DNA of 64,000 bases from Mesorhizobium sp. ORS 3359 (GTDB taxonomy: Bacteria; Pseudomonadota; Alphaproteobacteria; Rhizobiales; Rhizobiaceae): positions 1-64,000 of the forward strand of contig CCNC01000179.1 of NCBI GenBank assembly GCA_000824845.1. The letters run 5' to 3'. The translations under genes and the position numbers were made by a program. This document shows positions 9,480 through 19,100 of the stretch, one piece after another. The notes under the pieces are model-generated. The model made no database searches and was not told where the DNA came from. It saw only the letters and a list, made by a program, of their open reading frames with translations. Position 1 is the first letter of the stretch; each line of letters begins with the position of its first letter.

Positions 9480-9900
9480 CCTTCTATACAGGTAGCCTTC
9501 TCACCTTCTCGTCCCCCGCCCGCCGTGGGATCCCTATCGCCTAGCTTTTCAGCTCCGTTCTGCCCTTTGAGCGGCTTCACCAGCATTATGTGGCCTAAAC
9601 AGTGCCGTGCGCACTGCGGCTCCCAACCTTGCTGCGGTCCCTATAGTGGGTCTCGCCGGCCTCAGGCCGAATGCGCGCCCGCCCGTTCGGCGAACGAAAG
9701 CTCCCAGGGTCGTCGATCGCAGAGGCGTAAGTGAGCGCGACGATCGGCGCCACTTCCGGTCTCGACATCACTCGCCTGGCTCTGGCATCAAGCGGAAACC
9801 AGTGCGCGAACCTTCTTCTCGAGAGCCCGGAACTCGCAAGCACGACGTACACAGAAAACGCATCACGGCCACCGTCTTTAGGTTCGGATTGCCAGCCCGC
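9480..9900 (-). pseudogene. Remnant of an IS110-family transposase
   Basis: On the minus strand, MSRPEVAPIVALTYASAIDD followed by PGSFRSPNGRA corresponds to the PGVGPIVALTYAAAIDDPARF region of IS110-family transposases. Shifted-frame pieces around it (FRALEKKVRALVS before; AANIMLVKPLKG-like after) extend the match. At least two frameshifts are needed to join them, and the N-terminal DEDD domain is absent. The 8878–9147 and 9900–10169 flanks show no recognisable gene. Confidence 0.65.
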
Positions 9901-10169
9901 AATTCACCAGGGGCTAGTCGCGCTGTGTTGTCTTGCCGACCTTGGGCCCGAAGCTTCTTGCGGCTAGCGACTTGCAATGCACCGCCCGGAACCATCCAAT
10001 AACCGAGGAAGTACGACCGTGTCCGGAAGCCGAACGCTACTATGCGACCGAAGCCGAAAGACAAGGGCATCTGGATCACGGATTGAAGAAGAGGGCCGAG
10101 AACCGCGGGACGAATCCGTCCTGCGCTCACGTCATATCGGCAAGCCCGCCGGACGGTTGGTTGGGCCGA

Positions 10170-10185
10170 TGTCGGGAACCCGACA
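10170..10185 (+). promoter_or_regulatory. NifA upstream activator site
   Basis: TGTCGGGAACCCGACA is an exact TGT-N10-ACA site and is itself nearly a perfect palindrome. It ends 71 bases before the -24 element of the promoter at 10257, a usual spacing for NifA, and resembles the site before nifH (TGTCGCGAATCTGACA). Confidence 0.75.
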
Positions 10186-10256
10186 AAGTGTCGCGACCAT
10201 TCTATCGGGTGGGGCGTATTTCACTCCTGCTAAGTAAGGAGCGCGCATTCCGGACC

Positions 10257-10272
10257 TGGCATGGCGATTGCT
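10257..10272 (+). promoter_or_regulatory. Sigma-54 (-24/-12) promoter
   Basis: TGGCATGGCGATTGCT matches TGGCAC-N5-TTGC with the required ten bases between GG and GC. Transcription should start near 10284, giving a leader of about 67 bases before ATG 10351. The open frame that starts at 10261 would lie inside the promoter, which argues for the downstream start. Confidence 0.75.
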
Positions 10273-10350
10273 GGGATGAGAGCAAGAGCCGCCGCGATAG
10301 ATCGGTCGCAACGGCCCGTCCCAAGAGCGCAGTTTGAACGGAGGGCGAAT

Positions 10351-11085
10351 ATGTTGTCCCAGTTTGAAAACCAGGCTATAAACCAAGAGATCACTAGGCT
10401 AAATCTGCCAAACTCTCGGATCAAGAACTTCGCGCCGGCTAGTTATGCACAGACCGGAGAAGACATTATTGTTGAAGGAATTCTTTCTGCAAGACTTTGC
10501 AAGAGCAAACGAATTTGGTCTAGCGTGTTCTATGTAGAGATCGGAGCTAATCACCCCATCTCTACCTCAAGTACCTATCTTATGTACCAAAGAGGCGCGC
10601 GAGGTGTTCTGGTTGAACCCAATCCTGAATTGGAAGCGCTGATCCGCACTGCGCGCCCGGAAGACGTTCTCGTGCAATCCGTTGTCTTGTCCGCTCCGCA
10701 AGCGTCTGCCACGCTCTTCATCGGAAACGCCCATGAGCTTTCCTCTGTGGATAAGGCGCATATTGAAAGTTTCGGCGACTTCGACGGCATAGGAGGTATC
10801 CGAGAACATATCGAGGTGAGTGCCATCGATATCAATGAACTATTGACCCCATATGCCAATAAGGTCGATTTCTTATCGATTGATTGCGAAGGACTGGATC
10901 ACGATCTTGTTAGGGCCATTGACTACGAGCGCATCAGACCTGCTGTCATCCAATGCGAGCCAAGTGAGCATCGACTAAAGGGCAACAGGGCTCGGATCAT
11001 CAATCTGATGGAATGCAGATCATACCGCCTTGCTGCAATGACCGACATCAACGTCATCTTTGAGCGGATTGACCTAGGCGTGTAG
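10351..11085 (+). CDS. FkbM-family methyltransferase
   Basis: A 244-residue protein with the FkbM SAM-dependent methyltransferase layout: SYAQTGEDIIVEG, FYVEIGANHP (SAM-binding glycine loop), GVLVEPNPELEALI (acidic residue contacting SAM), and VDFLSIDCEGLDHDLVRAID near the end. Such enzymes O-methylate sugars or secondary metabolites. ATG 10351 has a good ribosome site (GGAGG nine bases upstream); the frame extends to 10261 but that would start inside the promoter. The NifA site and sigma-54 promoter upstream imply expression together with nif genes in nodules (inference). It is monocistronic; a broken luxI-like gene converges on it. Confidence 0.82.
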   Translation: MLSQFENQAINQEITRLNLPNSRIKNFAPASYAQTGEDIIVEGILSARLCKSKRIWSSVFYVEIGANHPISTSSTYLMYQRGARGVLVEPNPELEALIRTARPEDVLVQSVVLSAPQASATLFIGNAHELSSVDKAHIESFGDFDGIGGIREHIEVSAIDINELLTPYANKVDFLSIDCEGLDHDLVRAIDYERIRPAVIQCEPSEHRLKGNRARIINLMECRSYRLAAMTDINVIFERIDLGV

Positions 11086-11089
11086 TCCC

Positions 11090-11735
11090 TGAGTGTGATG
11101 GTGCATCATGCGAGCCGTGCACCACCGGCGCCCAAAGCACCGGCCCGCAGAGCCCGCCGTTGCGGCGAACGGCATCGGGGCTGTCGGCAGAAACGTTCAG
11201 ATAGCCGGCCACGGCGCGAGTGTTGCTGATGGTGCGTGGCTCGCCCGCCGCTCGAGCGGCCAAGCGGCTCGGCGAAGGATGCGCTCCATGCGCAGATCGG
11301 TCGCGGTGACGATGCGGTCGAGATCTTGCCACAAGCCGAATTCGATCATGGCGGTGACAAGATCGTAGGTGGCCAGCCGACACCCCCTGCCCCCTTGGCA
11401 GCCGAGGGCGGCATGTCGAGTGCGAAACGGCTACTTTCCCAGATTCTTGGATCCCGCGGCGCTGGCTTTCCCTGCAACAGCATCGGGAATGTGTCGCCAA
11501 GCAGGGTCGGCCCGGTCGAAGCAAAAAGGCGCACGCAGCCGCAGGCTTCACCGCTTGCACCTCGCGGCACGAGATAGTGCGGCTTTTGCGCATCCAAGGT
11601 GTCCACCTCGTAGCCGCCTGTGGTCTCGACCTCCCGGTCGAGCCGCTGCTTGGAGACACAATGGCGCAGGCGGTGCATGGGGCGCAGTGCGTCGGCCAAG
11701 TCGCTGAACCATTCGGGCGCGATGAGCTGCAGCAT
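11090..11735 (-). pseudogene. Broken LuxI-type acyl-homoserine-lactone synthase
   Basis: Read on the minus strand from ATG 11735: MLQLIAPEWFSDLADALRPM, then ESSRFALD (catalytic Glu and Arg region), later in a second frame LVTAMIEFGLWQDLDRIVT, and finally in a third frame EPRTISNTRAVAGYLNVSAD and GPVLWAPVVHG. Together these cover a whole autoinducer synthase of about 210 residues split by at least two frameshifts. The usual VF and W of the N-terminal R-x2-VF...W motif are changed to CVS and R (LRHCVSKQRLDREV), another sign of decay. TraI-like synthases control transfer of Mesorhizobium symbiosis islands, so this may be a lost transfer-control gene (inference). Confidence 0.7.
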
Positions 11736-12346
11736 GATTGTTGGCTTCCTGGCAAGAATGCCCCTGCCATGGGAAGCCAAGCGTCAGGCCCAAACAGCCT
11801 GTGCAGCGGTACAGGTTAAAACGACTGCGTCAGCCGACAAATACTTCTTAAGCAGCCCACGAGCGCGCCTGCTCCTTCCTGTTTATGAGGCGCCGGAAGT
11901 ACCGCCCTGCCAGTTAACCACTCGCGAGGGACCGCCGCAATCATTATGACGATGGGAGCCCACAGGTGCTCTCCGATCCCGAATTGCTTCACGCATTCCA
12001 TGATGGCGCATCATCGCCCACGCGCCCCAAGCCGGTTGGTTCAGTCGGATTAAGCAGTGGCGCTTGTGCGACGGGCGCGGCGCGGAGTCCGATTATGGTG
12101 CTTAGCGCCGCGCTCCCCTCGCCCGATAAAAGGTTGACGGAAGGCGTTTGCCCCGTGTCACTTATGTCCGTGGTGAACGATATGATCCATGCACTCACTG
12201 GCAAGGGCGTCCGCGCACGAGCGGCAGCAATACGGACTGCTCGTCAATGCACGCATCGTACTGGGCACTCAGTTCCGTGGCGAGCGGCTTTCTTCATTGT
12301 GAGACTTGCCCCGCTTGAAGGATAGCGCGTCGGAACCGTCATCGCA
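11736..12346. other. About 600 bases without a supported gene
   Basis: Short frames occur on both strands but none shows a domain I recognise. No promoter motif was found before the DUF982 gene. Confidence 0.4.
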
Positions 12347-12745
12347 TTGACAACACGTTCTGTAATAGTCCTGACTGGGCATGGATGTCTCTCCTGGCAT
12401 CGAAAGGTGCTCAGCAGAATTGGAGCACCCGAAATTAACCCTCAGGATTTCAGCAGCGCCTTCTTCGTGAAGCGAGGAACAAAAGCCGTGCAAGAAGTTG
12501 CCGGCCTCGCCGAAGCGATCGACTTTCTCAGCGAATGGCCTGAAGATCGCAGAGACGTTGTCCATGAGACGGCCCTGAGGGTGTGCTGCGAAGCACATGA
12601 CAAACAGAAGTCTGTAAGCGTTGCGCGTAATGCTTTTCTCGGCTTCGCGACACGGGCCGGCATATTAGAAAATGTCGCCTGTGCGCAGCAGCAACCCGCA
12701 TCGGGTCGCGGCGGCATGCAGGTGTCGACTTGGCCGACTTTGTGA
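12347..12745 (+). CDS. DUF982 family small protein
   Basis: The frame encodes up to 132 residues from TTG 12347; the real start is uncertain because no in-frame ATG precedes the domain. The central part (EAIDFLSEWPEDRRDVVHET, then ALRVCCEAHDK and SVARNAFLGFATRAGI) has the pattern of DUF982: a WP pair, a Cys-containing helix, and an AR-x-AF-x2-A helix. DUF982 proteins are small cytoplasmic proteins of unknown function that are abundant on rhizobial symbiosis islands. There is no operon partner. It could be a surviving but unused copy. Confidence 0.6.
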   Translation: MTTRSVIVLTGHGCLSWHRKVLSRIGAPEINPQDFSSAFFVKRGTKAVQEVAGLAEAIDFLSEWPEDRRDVVHETALRVCCEAHDKQKSVSVARNAFLGFATRAGILENVACAQQQPASGRGGMQVSTWPTL

Positions 12746-13953
12746 GGTGAGCGCTTGATCGCAAATCAGACGACACGGTGACACTTTGGCCAGCACCGAA
12801 ACGCGGCTGCACGGATTCCCGTCCTTTGGTACGCTGCCCAAGGGCGGCGGCCGTTTCAGTCCGCAAGGGCTGCCTGCGCCAGGGGGCGACGCCGTAATGG
12901 ACGAGACCGCCTGAGAAAATCGGGCTGGGTTCACGAGCACCAGGTGCGCGCGCAGCGCGCACGCTCCGCTCAGAGCGCGCTATCCGATCCCCGCAAAGCT
13001 GGAAAACGGAACGCACCTCGTGCCCCTCCAGGCTTTGCTGCAATCCCGGCCCCAGGACCCGCTCCGACGCAACATCGGGACTGGCGCGATAGAGTCGATG
13101 CTTCTTGGGTCCAGTTCCTTTTCGGGCAAGGGCCTTCATGCCATTTTCTGGCAGGCTGGCGAAAAGTCTTTAGCCTCGGTTGGGTATTTTTGGTCCGCTT
13201 GTCACAATCCTCGCGGTCACCGGCAGGTAGAATGGCAGTCGCGAGGCTGGACGACCAGTTTCGTGCAGCTCGGCGCGATAGAGAGGGGCGCGTAACGTTC
13301 AAGCGCTGACGCCGCCGTGACAAGTGACCAACAAAAACAGTTCTCCAGAGGAAATGCACAGCGATCGGGAGGGATCGACGGACTGAACGAGGATGAGGGC
13401 AAATGGTGCGGCCTGGAGAACACTCCGCGATTGAACGCGTGCAAAAATGGCGGGCAGGTCCTGGCATAGTGCCACCGCTGCGGCGTTTTCGCGGTGGCAA
13501 ATTCGATCTTGGAAGGCCGCCAGGCGAACTGCACAGCAGATGAGAGTCTGTTCCAAGCGGGAGCTGTTCGGGATCGCAATTGCATGCCTGCCTTGCGGGA
13601 GCACGTTTCAGTATGCGTCGCTGGGGAATTCTGGCCCTGCTCTCCACCTGGCTGAACGGCGTCTCGCGTTCCGGTGCGGCGTACATGGGCAATACGCTCC
13701 TGCTGAGGAACTGCTTCCATATACATTGAGGGACAGAAATCAGCCCCCTGGCCAATCCCTTTTCATGCGTGCACACACCTCAGCAGAGGCGGAGGATGAA
13801 AAAGTGGACGTCCGGCGGGCCTCCTGGCCGGCGCCGACGCATAGCCGATCGCGGCGGGAAAGCTGTTGAACGACCGCGTCGTGCCGTTCTCTGATGAGCA
13901 TAGCATACCACTGAGCCGAATGCTGACCGGCAGATGGCTTCCGCAGAAGACTC
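12746..13953. other. About 1.2 kb without a supported gene
   Basis: Several long frames exist on both strands, but their products are Arg/Ser/Pro-rich and have no recognisable motif, as expected of shadow frames in GC-rich DNA. I see no tRNA or IS end here. Confidence 0.4.
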
Positions 13954-13982
13954 GTCAGCTTCTCGAAAGTTAAGCTGCCTAG
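13954..13982 (+). promoter_or_regulatory. tts box (TtsI-binding promoter element of type III secretion genes)
   Basis: The sequence starts GTCAGCTTCTCGAAAGTTAA and continues GCTGCCTAG. The GTCAGCTT-n-TCGAAAG core followed by a CC-n-TA end is the layout of the rhizobial tts box bound by TtsI. It ends 108 bases before the ATG of the effector gene, a normal distance. One base of the usual AAAGCT is changed (AAAGTT). Confidence 0.75.
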
Positions 13983-14090
13983 CATTCGAACTTGGTCTCC
14001 AGATGCGGATGCCTCAACTGGTGAAGGACCCAGGTACTCGCTAGACGGATCGGTACGAGATCGTTGTTCCCGTAACAGAAGGAGAGCTTC

Positions 14091-14888
14091 ATGGATTCCA
14101 CTCGGATAAACGGCATCGGATCGCTGCCCTCCCTGGCGAGGTACGTCGACAGACAAGATGATGATCTATTTAGGCAAGCTTTGAAGCAAGCCAGATCATC
14201 GACTGTCGCACTTGTCTCGGCAAACGCTCCGATCTGGAGGTCGAGCGCGCCATACGAGGACTTTTCACATGGCGGCTATTCCTGGAACAATGATATCTGG
14301 GGGGGAAAGGGCGCTGGGCCCCAGACAATTTCGGTGTATGCAGACAACCAGTGGAGCGTTTGGTCGAACCAGCCTAATACTGGAGGTATCAAGAGCTATC
14401 CCCACCAGGCTTTCAATGTCGGGAAACCGCTCAGTTCAATTAAAACTCTGACTGGGAGCTTCAACCAGGATGTTCCTTCTGGCGGCGCCTGGGACACCGC
14501 CTACGACATCTGGGACAGCTCACATCAAAATGAGATAATGCTCTGGACAAACCACACCGGGAATCCGGACGGCAGCGGCAATGTTAAGCCGATCTCAAGT
14601 CAATATGACCCTTCCGGTGCCGCGATCCCGGTCTTCAGCAATGTCAATGTAGGCGGGGCGAATTGGAATGTGTTTGAAGGCTCCAATGGCCAAAGGGTAA
14701 TCTCGCTGGTGCGCACGTCAAAGACCGACAGCGGGACGGTGGACATCAAGGCTGTCCTGGAATGGCTCAAATCTAAGGGTTGTTTCGGCGACATAAGTGT
14801 CGGAAGCATTCAATACGGTGTCGAGATTACCGGTTCTCCCGGGGGAGCGAACTTCAATTTCAAAAACTGCTCCGTGACTTCGACGTGA
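14091..14888 (+). CDS. nopAA: GH12 endoglucanase/xyloglucanase-like type III effector (NopAA/GunA family)
   Basis: A 265-residue protein. After about 50 N-terminal residues with no Sec signal (MDSTRINGIGSLPSLARYVD...), which could serve as a type III export signal, a GH12 beta-jelly-roll domain runs to the C-terminus. The nucleophile is Glu148 in HQNEIMLWTNH and the acid/base is Glu245 in YGVEITG; both are intact. Related proteins GunA/NopAA of Sinorhizobium fredii are secreted through the type III system and hydrolyse xyloglucan. The tts box upstream supports that class. GGAGAG precedes the ATG. No type III apparatus genes are in the window. Confidence 0.8.
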   Translation: MDSTRINGIGSLPSLARYVDRQDDDLFRQALKQARSSTVALVSANAPIWRSSAPYEDFSHGGYSWNNDIWGGKGAGPQTISVYADNQWSVWSNQPNTGGIKSYPHQAFNVGKPLSSIKTLTGSFNQDVPSGGAWDTAYDIWDSSHQNEIMLWTNHTGNPDGSGNVKPISSQYDPSGAAIPVFSNVNVGGANWNVFEGSNGQRVISLVRTSKTDSGTVDIKAVLEWLKSKGCFGDISVGSIQYGVEITGSPGGANFNFKNCSVTST

Positions 14889-15039
14889 CACATATACGGG
14901 TCGCGGATCGCCCGAAAGAGATGTCGGCCAAGTATGTCGGCCGTCCCATCGCCTGTACGATCGCAAAAGGACGCCCTGATCGAAGGCTACGACTGCGTGG
15001 CATCATGGATCGCCGTGACAGAGGTCGATCGCCGCCGTC

Positions 15040-15500
15040 AACGCCTTTAACTCGCTCGTTTGCGCAATTGCTGGCCGCGGGCGACTACCATGCGTCGACG
15101 AGGACCACCTTCGCGGTATGTTGCGCGAAACTCGTGCGCTCGATCCCAAGCCTGGAACCCAACTTCACTCCGGGCCGGAAGCCATCCATCCCGATGTTTT
15201 GATCAAGCCCTCGCCCGGCGGCCGTTGGCAATCGAACTCAATCCCGAAACGTTGCCTAGGCCCTGATCAACCAAACCTATTTTGTCGAAGTCTCACGTCA
15301 AGGCGGCACGGCGCACTCCGCTGAAGCGTTCGCCACCAGATCAAGGCAATGGCTATCGACGGAATCGCTTCATGAGGTACTCTCCGGCGACGACATTGCC
15401 TTTAGCTCAAGGGAATCGGCGTCGATATTGCGCGTCGCACTGTCACGAAATATCTGAAGCGATGAACATTCCTCCTCGGTACAGCACCGGCAGATTGCGG
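15040..15500 (+). pseudogene. Remnant of the C-terminal half of an rpoN (sigma-54) gene
   Basis: Pieces in different frames give AQLLAAGDYHA, then MLRETRALDPKPGTQLHSGP followed by EAIHPDVLIKPSPGGRW, then RHQIKAMAIDG, LSGDDIA and GIGVDIARRTVTKYLKR. The last is the RpoN box (ARRTVxKYR) that reads the -24 element. Several frameshifts separate them, so no functional sigma factor can be made. The N-terminal half is missing. The window also holds the 5' part of what looks like an intact rpoN2 at 63569. Confidence 0.75.
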
Positions 15501-15659
15501 GCGTCAGCTTGATTGCGATCGGGGCCGACGGGCGCGGCCGGCGTGGTGGCCATGGAGTTGCTCTCGTCAGCTCCAGCGGCTGAGATACTGCTATCACGCG
15601 CAGTGACCCGTCGAACCTGATCCAGGTATACCGGCGCAGGTACGGTGCGAAGGTTCGCG

Positions 15660-15990
15660 GGTGGGAATCCGGCTTCGGCATTCGGGCGTTAGCCCGTCGT
15701 CCAGGCGAAGCGTATTGCGTCTTTTGCGACTGGCTTACGGCGGGGATTTTACGATCGACAATTTCATCGCGCGTGCGAAAGAAGGGCGACATAGGTTATG
15801 CCGCCATGTCCTCGCGGATGTGGCCGGCATTCTCGGTCGAGCGGTTGCGGGTGCTTGCAATATTTTTACCCCGAAGGTCGTGGTGGCCGGCGACTACCTT
15901 CCAGCGGGCGAACTCTTCGTGCAGCCGCTTCGTGAAGCGTTCTCACGCCACGCTAATTCGCCTCGACGAATCGGAAATGGGTCCTACGAC
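15660..15990 (+). pseudogene. C-terminal remnant of a ROK-family regulator or kinase
   Basis: FTIDNFIARAKEG, LADVAGILGRAVAGACNIFTP followed by KVVVAGDYLPAGELF, and QPLREAFSRHA follow the C-terminal pattern of ROK proteins (NagC/XylR and glucokinases). A frameshift lies inside AKEG-DIGYAAM, and the N-terminal half (helix-turn-helix or ATP site) is not recognisable. No partner gene is left. Confidence 0.6.
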
Positions 15991-16198
15991 AGGAGTTGTT
16001 GATGGCCAGCTTTGGTGGCGATGCCTCAGCGCTCGGGGCGGTGGGCGTAGCACTCCATCAGATTGGAAATTAAAACGCATTTCGGGGCGCCAGGAGCAAC
16101 CTGCCGGACGCACAATAGGAATGGCGCGGAAACAGTACCGCAAGATGCTCGCAGTTCGAACCAAGGCAGCGAGGAACGGCGCCCGGCACTGCGGGGGA

Positions 16199-19100
16199 TC
16201 AGGCCTCCAGAACGAGATCGGATAGTGGCACGGCCTGGCAAGCCAGACACACGCCCTCCTCCAATTCCGGTTCTTCGATCAGATGCCGGACGCGACCTTG
16301 CAGGACCCTAACCGCACAGCTTTCGCACTGCCCGACGCGGCAGCCACTAGGCAGTTGCTCGCCATTCTTCTCAGCAAAGTCCAAAAGCACGCCAGAGTCG
16401 GGTTGCCAGTGCAATGTTCGGCCAGATCGGGAAAAGCGGATGTCGCACGCAACGGACTCCCTGGTCAGTGGCCTGATCGGCGCGCGGAACCGCTCGGAAA
16501 ATATCTCGAACTTGGGCACCTTGCGCGCTAACAGATCTCTGGTGACCTCATCCATCATCTCATTGCCCGCGCACAGATAAAACCGCGGCCTGCGCAGGAG
16601 CAAGCTTTCAGGTATCTCGTCGACGGTGAACCTACCTCTTCGAGAATCTCCAACAGGCTCCGCGGGCCGGCTTAGATAATTCACGACATGGAGATTGCTC
16701 AGGCGGCGCGCATGATGGCAAAGACCTGCGTGGAAGGGCCGAGATTGGGCATCGCGGCAGGTATAGTAGAGGGTAACTTCGGGCTCGCCGGGAGCACCGG
16801 TCAGGCTTTCCAGGAACGACAGAAAAGGCGTTATGCCGATGCCTGCCGCGATCAAAACCACGGGAAATTCGTTGACGAGCGGCAAGATAAAGCGACCAGC
16901 CGGAGCCTTCAGAGAGATCACGTCACCCTCTTTGACGACGGATGTGACGTAGTCAGAAACTGGGCCGTCCAAGATTCGCCTGACCGCGATAGAGTAAGAA
17001 TGCGGACTCTCGCTGCTGGCGCCGATCAAGGAATAGCAGCGCTCGTTCCCATCGAGCCTGATTGCCACATGCTGGCCCGCTTTGAACCCGGATAGCGGCA
17101 GTCCGTCGACAGGTTTGAATTTTAGCGAAACGATCTCGTTTGCTTCGGCTCGCCGGCCAACAACCCGAAAATCGCGCACCGCCCGCTCCGAGGAAGTCCG
17201 AACAAGCTGAATGCTGCAGGCAAGCGAGCGCATGGGCAGCGAACCGCTGATTGGGTCCCGGTCACGCTCCGGCACCAGAGCGTTGTAGTTCGCACCTTCA
17301 CCGTCTGCTTCTAGACCATATCCCGGCAACCCGAGATCCGGCGCAGACTGCCACCAGCCATAGTCGCCGACCACTACGTCTGGGGCAAGGCCCTCATCCA
17401 GCGAAGCTTTCAAGATGATCGATCCAATGCGCGTCGAAACACGCACCTGATCTCCTTGATCAATGCCGTAGGTTGCGGCCAGATCGGGATGCATTTCCAC
17501 CAGCGGCTGCGGCCGTTTCCGTCTCAGGGACGACATGCCGCGATCTTGGCTGTGGCGGAAGTAGCCGCTGCTGGCGGCCAGCAGCACCAGGGGAAAAGAC
17601 TGATCACCGCTGTCGGGAGACGGCACGAATTCTGGAACCGGACCATAGCCGTGACGCAACAATTTTTCCGAATAGAGTTCGGCCCGGCCCGTCTCGGTCG
17701 GAAACCCTTCCTCCCGGTATTTTTGATAGCGTCGCGCGATCGGGACCCTCACCCCTTGCGGGTTGGCGCGCAGCGTCTCGAGGTCCAAATTGAGCGGGGC
17801 GAGCTGATATTTCCAGGCAGCTTCGATGTTTCCATCAAAGAAGAGCTCGCCCAGTCCGAGCCTTTTCGCCAACTCGAAAACGATCCAGACGTCTGATCTG
17901 GTGTCTCCTTGGCGGGGGACCATTGGTTGGCGCAGTTGAACGAGTTCCTGTGCCTCGAAGGATATCTCGAAGCCTATTCGAAGCGCCTCGTATTCCCAGG
18001 GCGTTGAGACGGGAAGCAGGATATCGGCATAATCCGAGGTTGGATTGTGGAACAAGTCGCAATGAACGTAGAAGTCCAGCTCTTGCAGCGCTTGCTTGCC
18101 GCGTCCGGGCGCGGGATGCGAGACAAGAAGGTTGGTTCCGAAGGTTACGAGCGCTTCCACTCCATAAGGTCGGTGATCGATGATGGCATCATAGAGATCG
18201 GTGGAAGTGATCCAACCATTAAGCGGCGGTCCTAGCGGCCGATCGGCTAATCCCAGGGCCTTGACGCGTTGCTCTTGCGGCATCAAAGCCATGCTGTGCA
18301 GAACCGGCGTCGGCAGTGGCGTTATCTGGACGTTTCCTCCCCGCACATCGAAGGATCCCGTCAGCGCGTAAAGCGTGGCAATCGCCCGCTCGGTTTGAGT
18401 GGCGTTACGATGCTGTCCGGTACCGGTCCAGGTGTGATAGCTGATTTTCTTCGCAGAGCCGAGCGCCTGCGCGAATGCCGCGAACGTGGTCGGTGCAACG
18501 CCAGTTAGTCGTTCCACCGTGTCCGGATCGAATGGCGCCACCGCATCGCGGTAGAGGTCGAATGCTGTGCGGCACAAAACATTTCCGGTCTTGGTCGCCA
18601 CGACATGGGAGGCGGATAGTGCGGCCGACTTCGATTTGAGCGCCGCTGGCAGCAATCCTTTGGTCGCGTCATCCCAGACCAAGTAGTCTTGCTCACATTT
18701 TGCCATGTCATCGTGCAAGAGATCGCGCGAGCGCAGAAATTTGCCGTTGTCCGACCTGACGAGAAATGGAGCATTCGTCCAATCGCGCACGAAATCCCCA
18801 TCGAACGCCACGCGTTCAATAAGCTCTCTGGCGAGGCCCATGGCCAAAGCAGCGTCGGTCCCAGGCCGAACCCGCAACCAATGATCGGCTCGGCCGGCAA
18901 AGGCTGTGCGACGAGGGTCAATGACGGCGAGCTTCGCGCCCCGCGCCTGCGCGGCCGCGATAGCTTCCGCCTGTGCGAGCCAGACACTTGGAGGATTGTG
19001 TCCCCACAGCAGAATGAGCTCGGAATTGGAATAGTCGGCGGCGGGGATTCCCGATCCGAAAGTGAAGGCGTGAGCGTAGTCTTTGTGCCAGGTGCAAATC

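Noticed and set aside
10261-10350. Longer N-terminus for the FkbM protein from ATG 10261
   Set aside because: The ATG lies inside the sigma-54 promoter, and the downstream ATG 10351 has a good ribosome site.
12970-13776. 268-codon minus-strand frame
   Set aside because: Composition is Arg/Ser/Cys-rich with no family pattern; it shares the region with other equally long frames.
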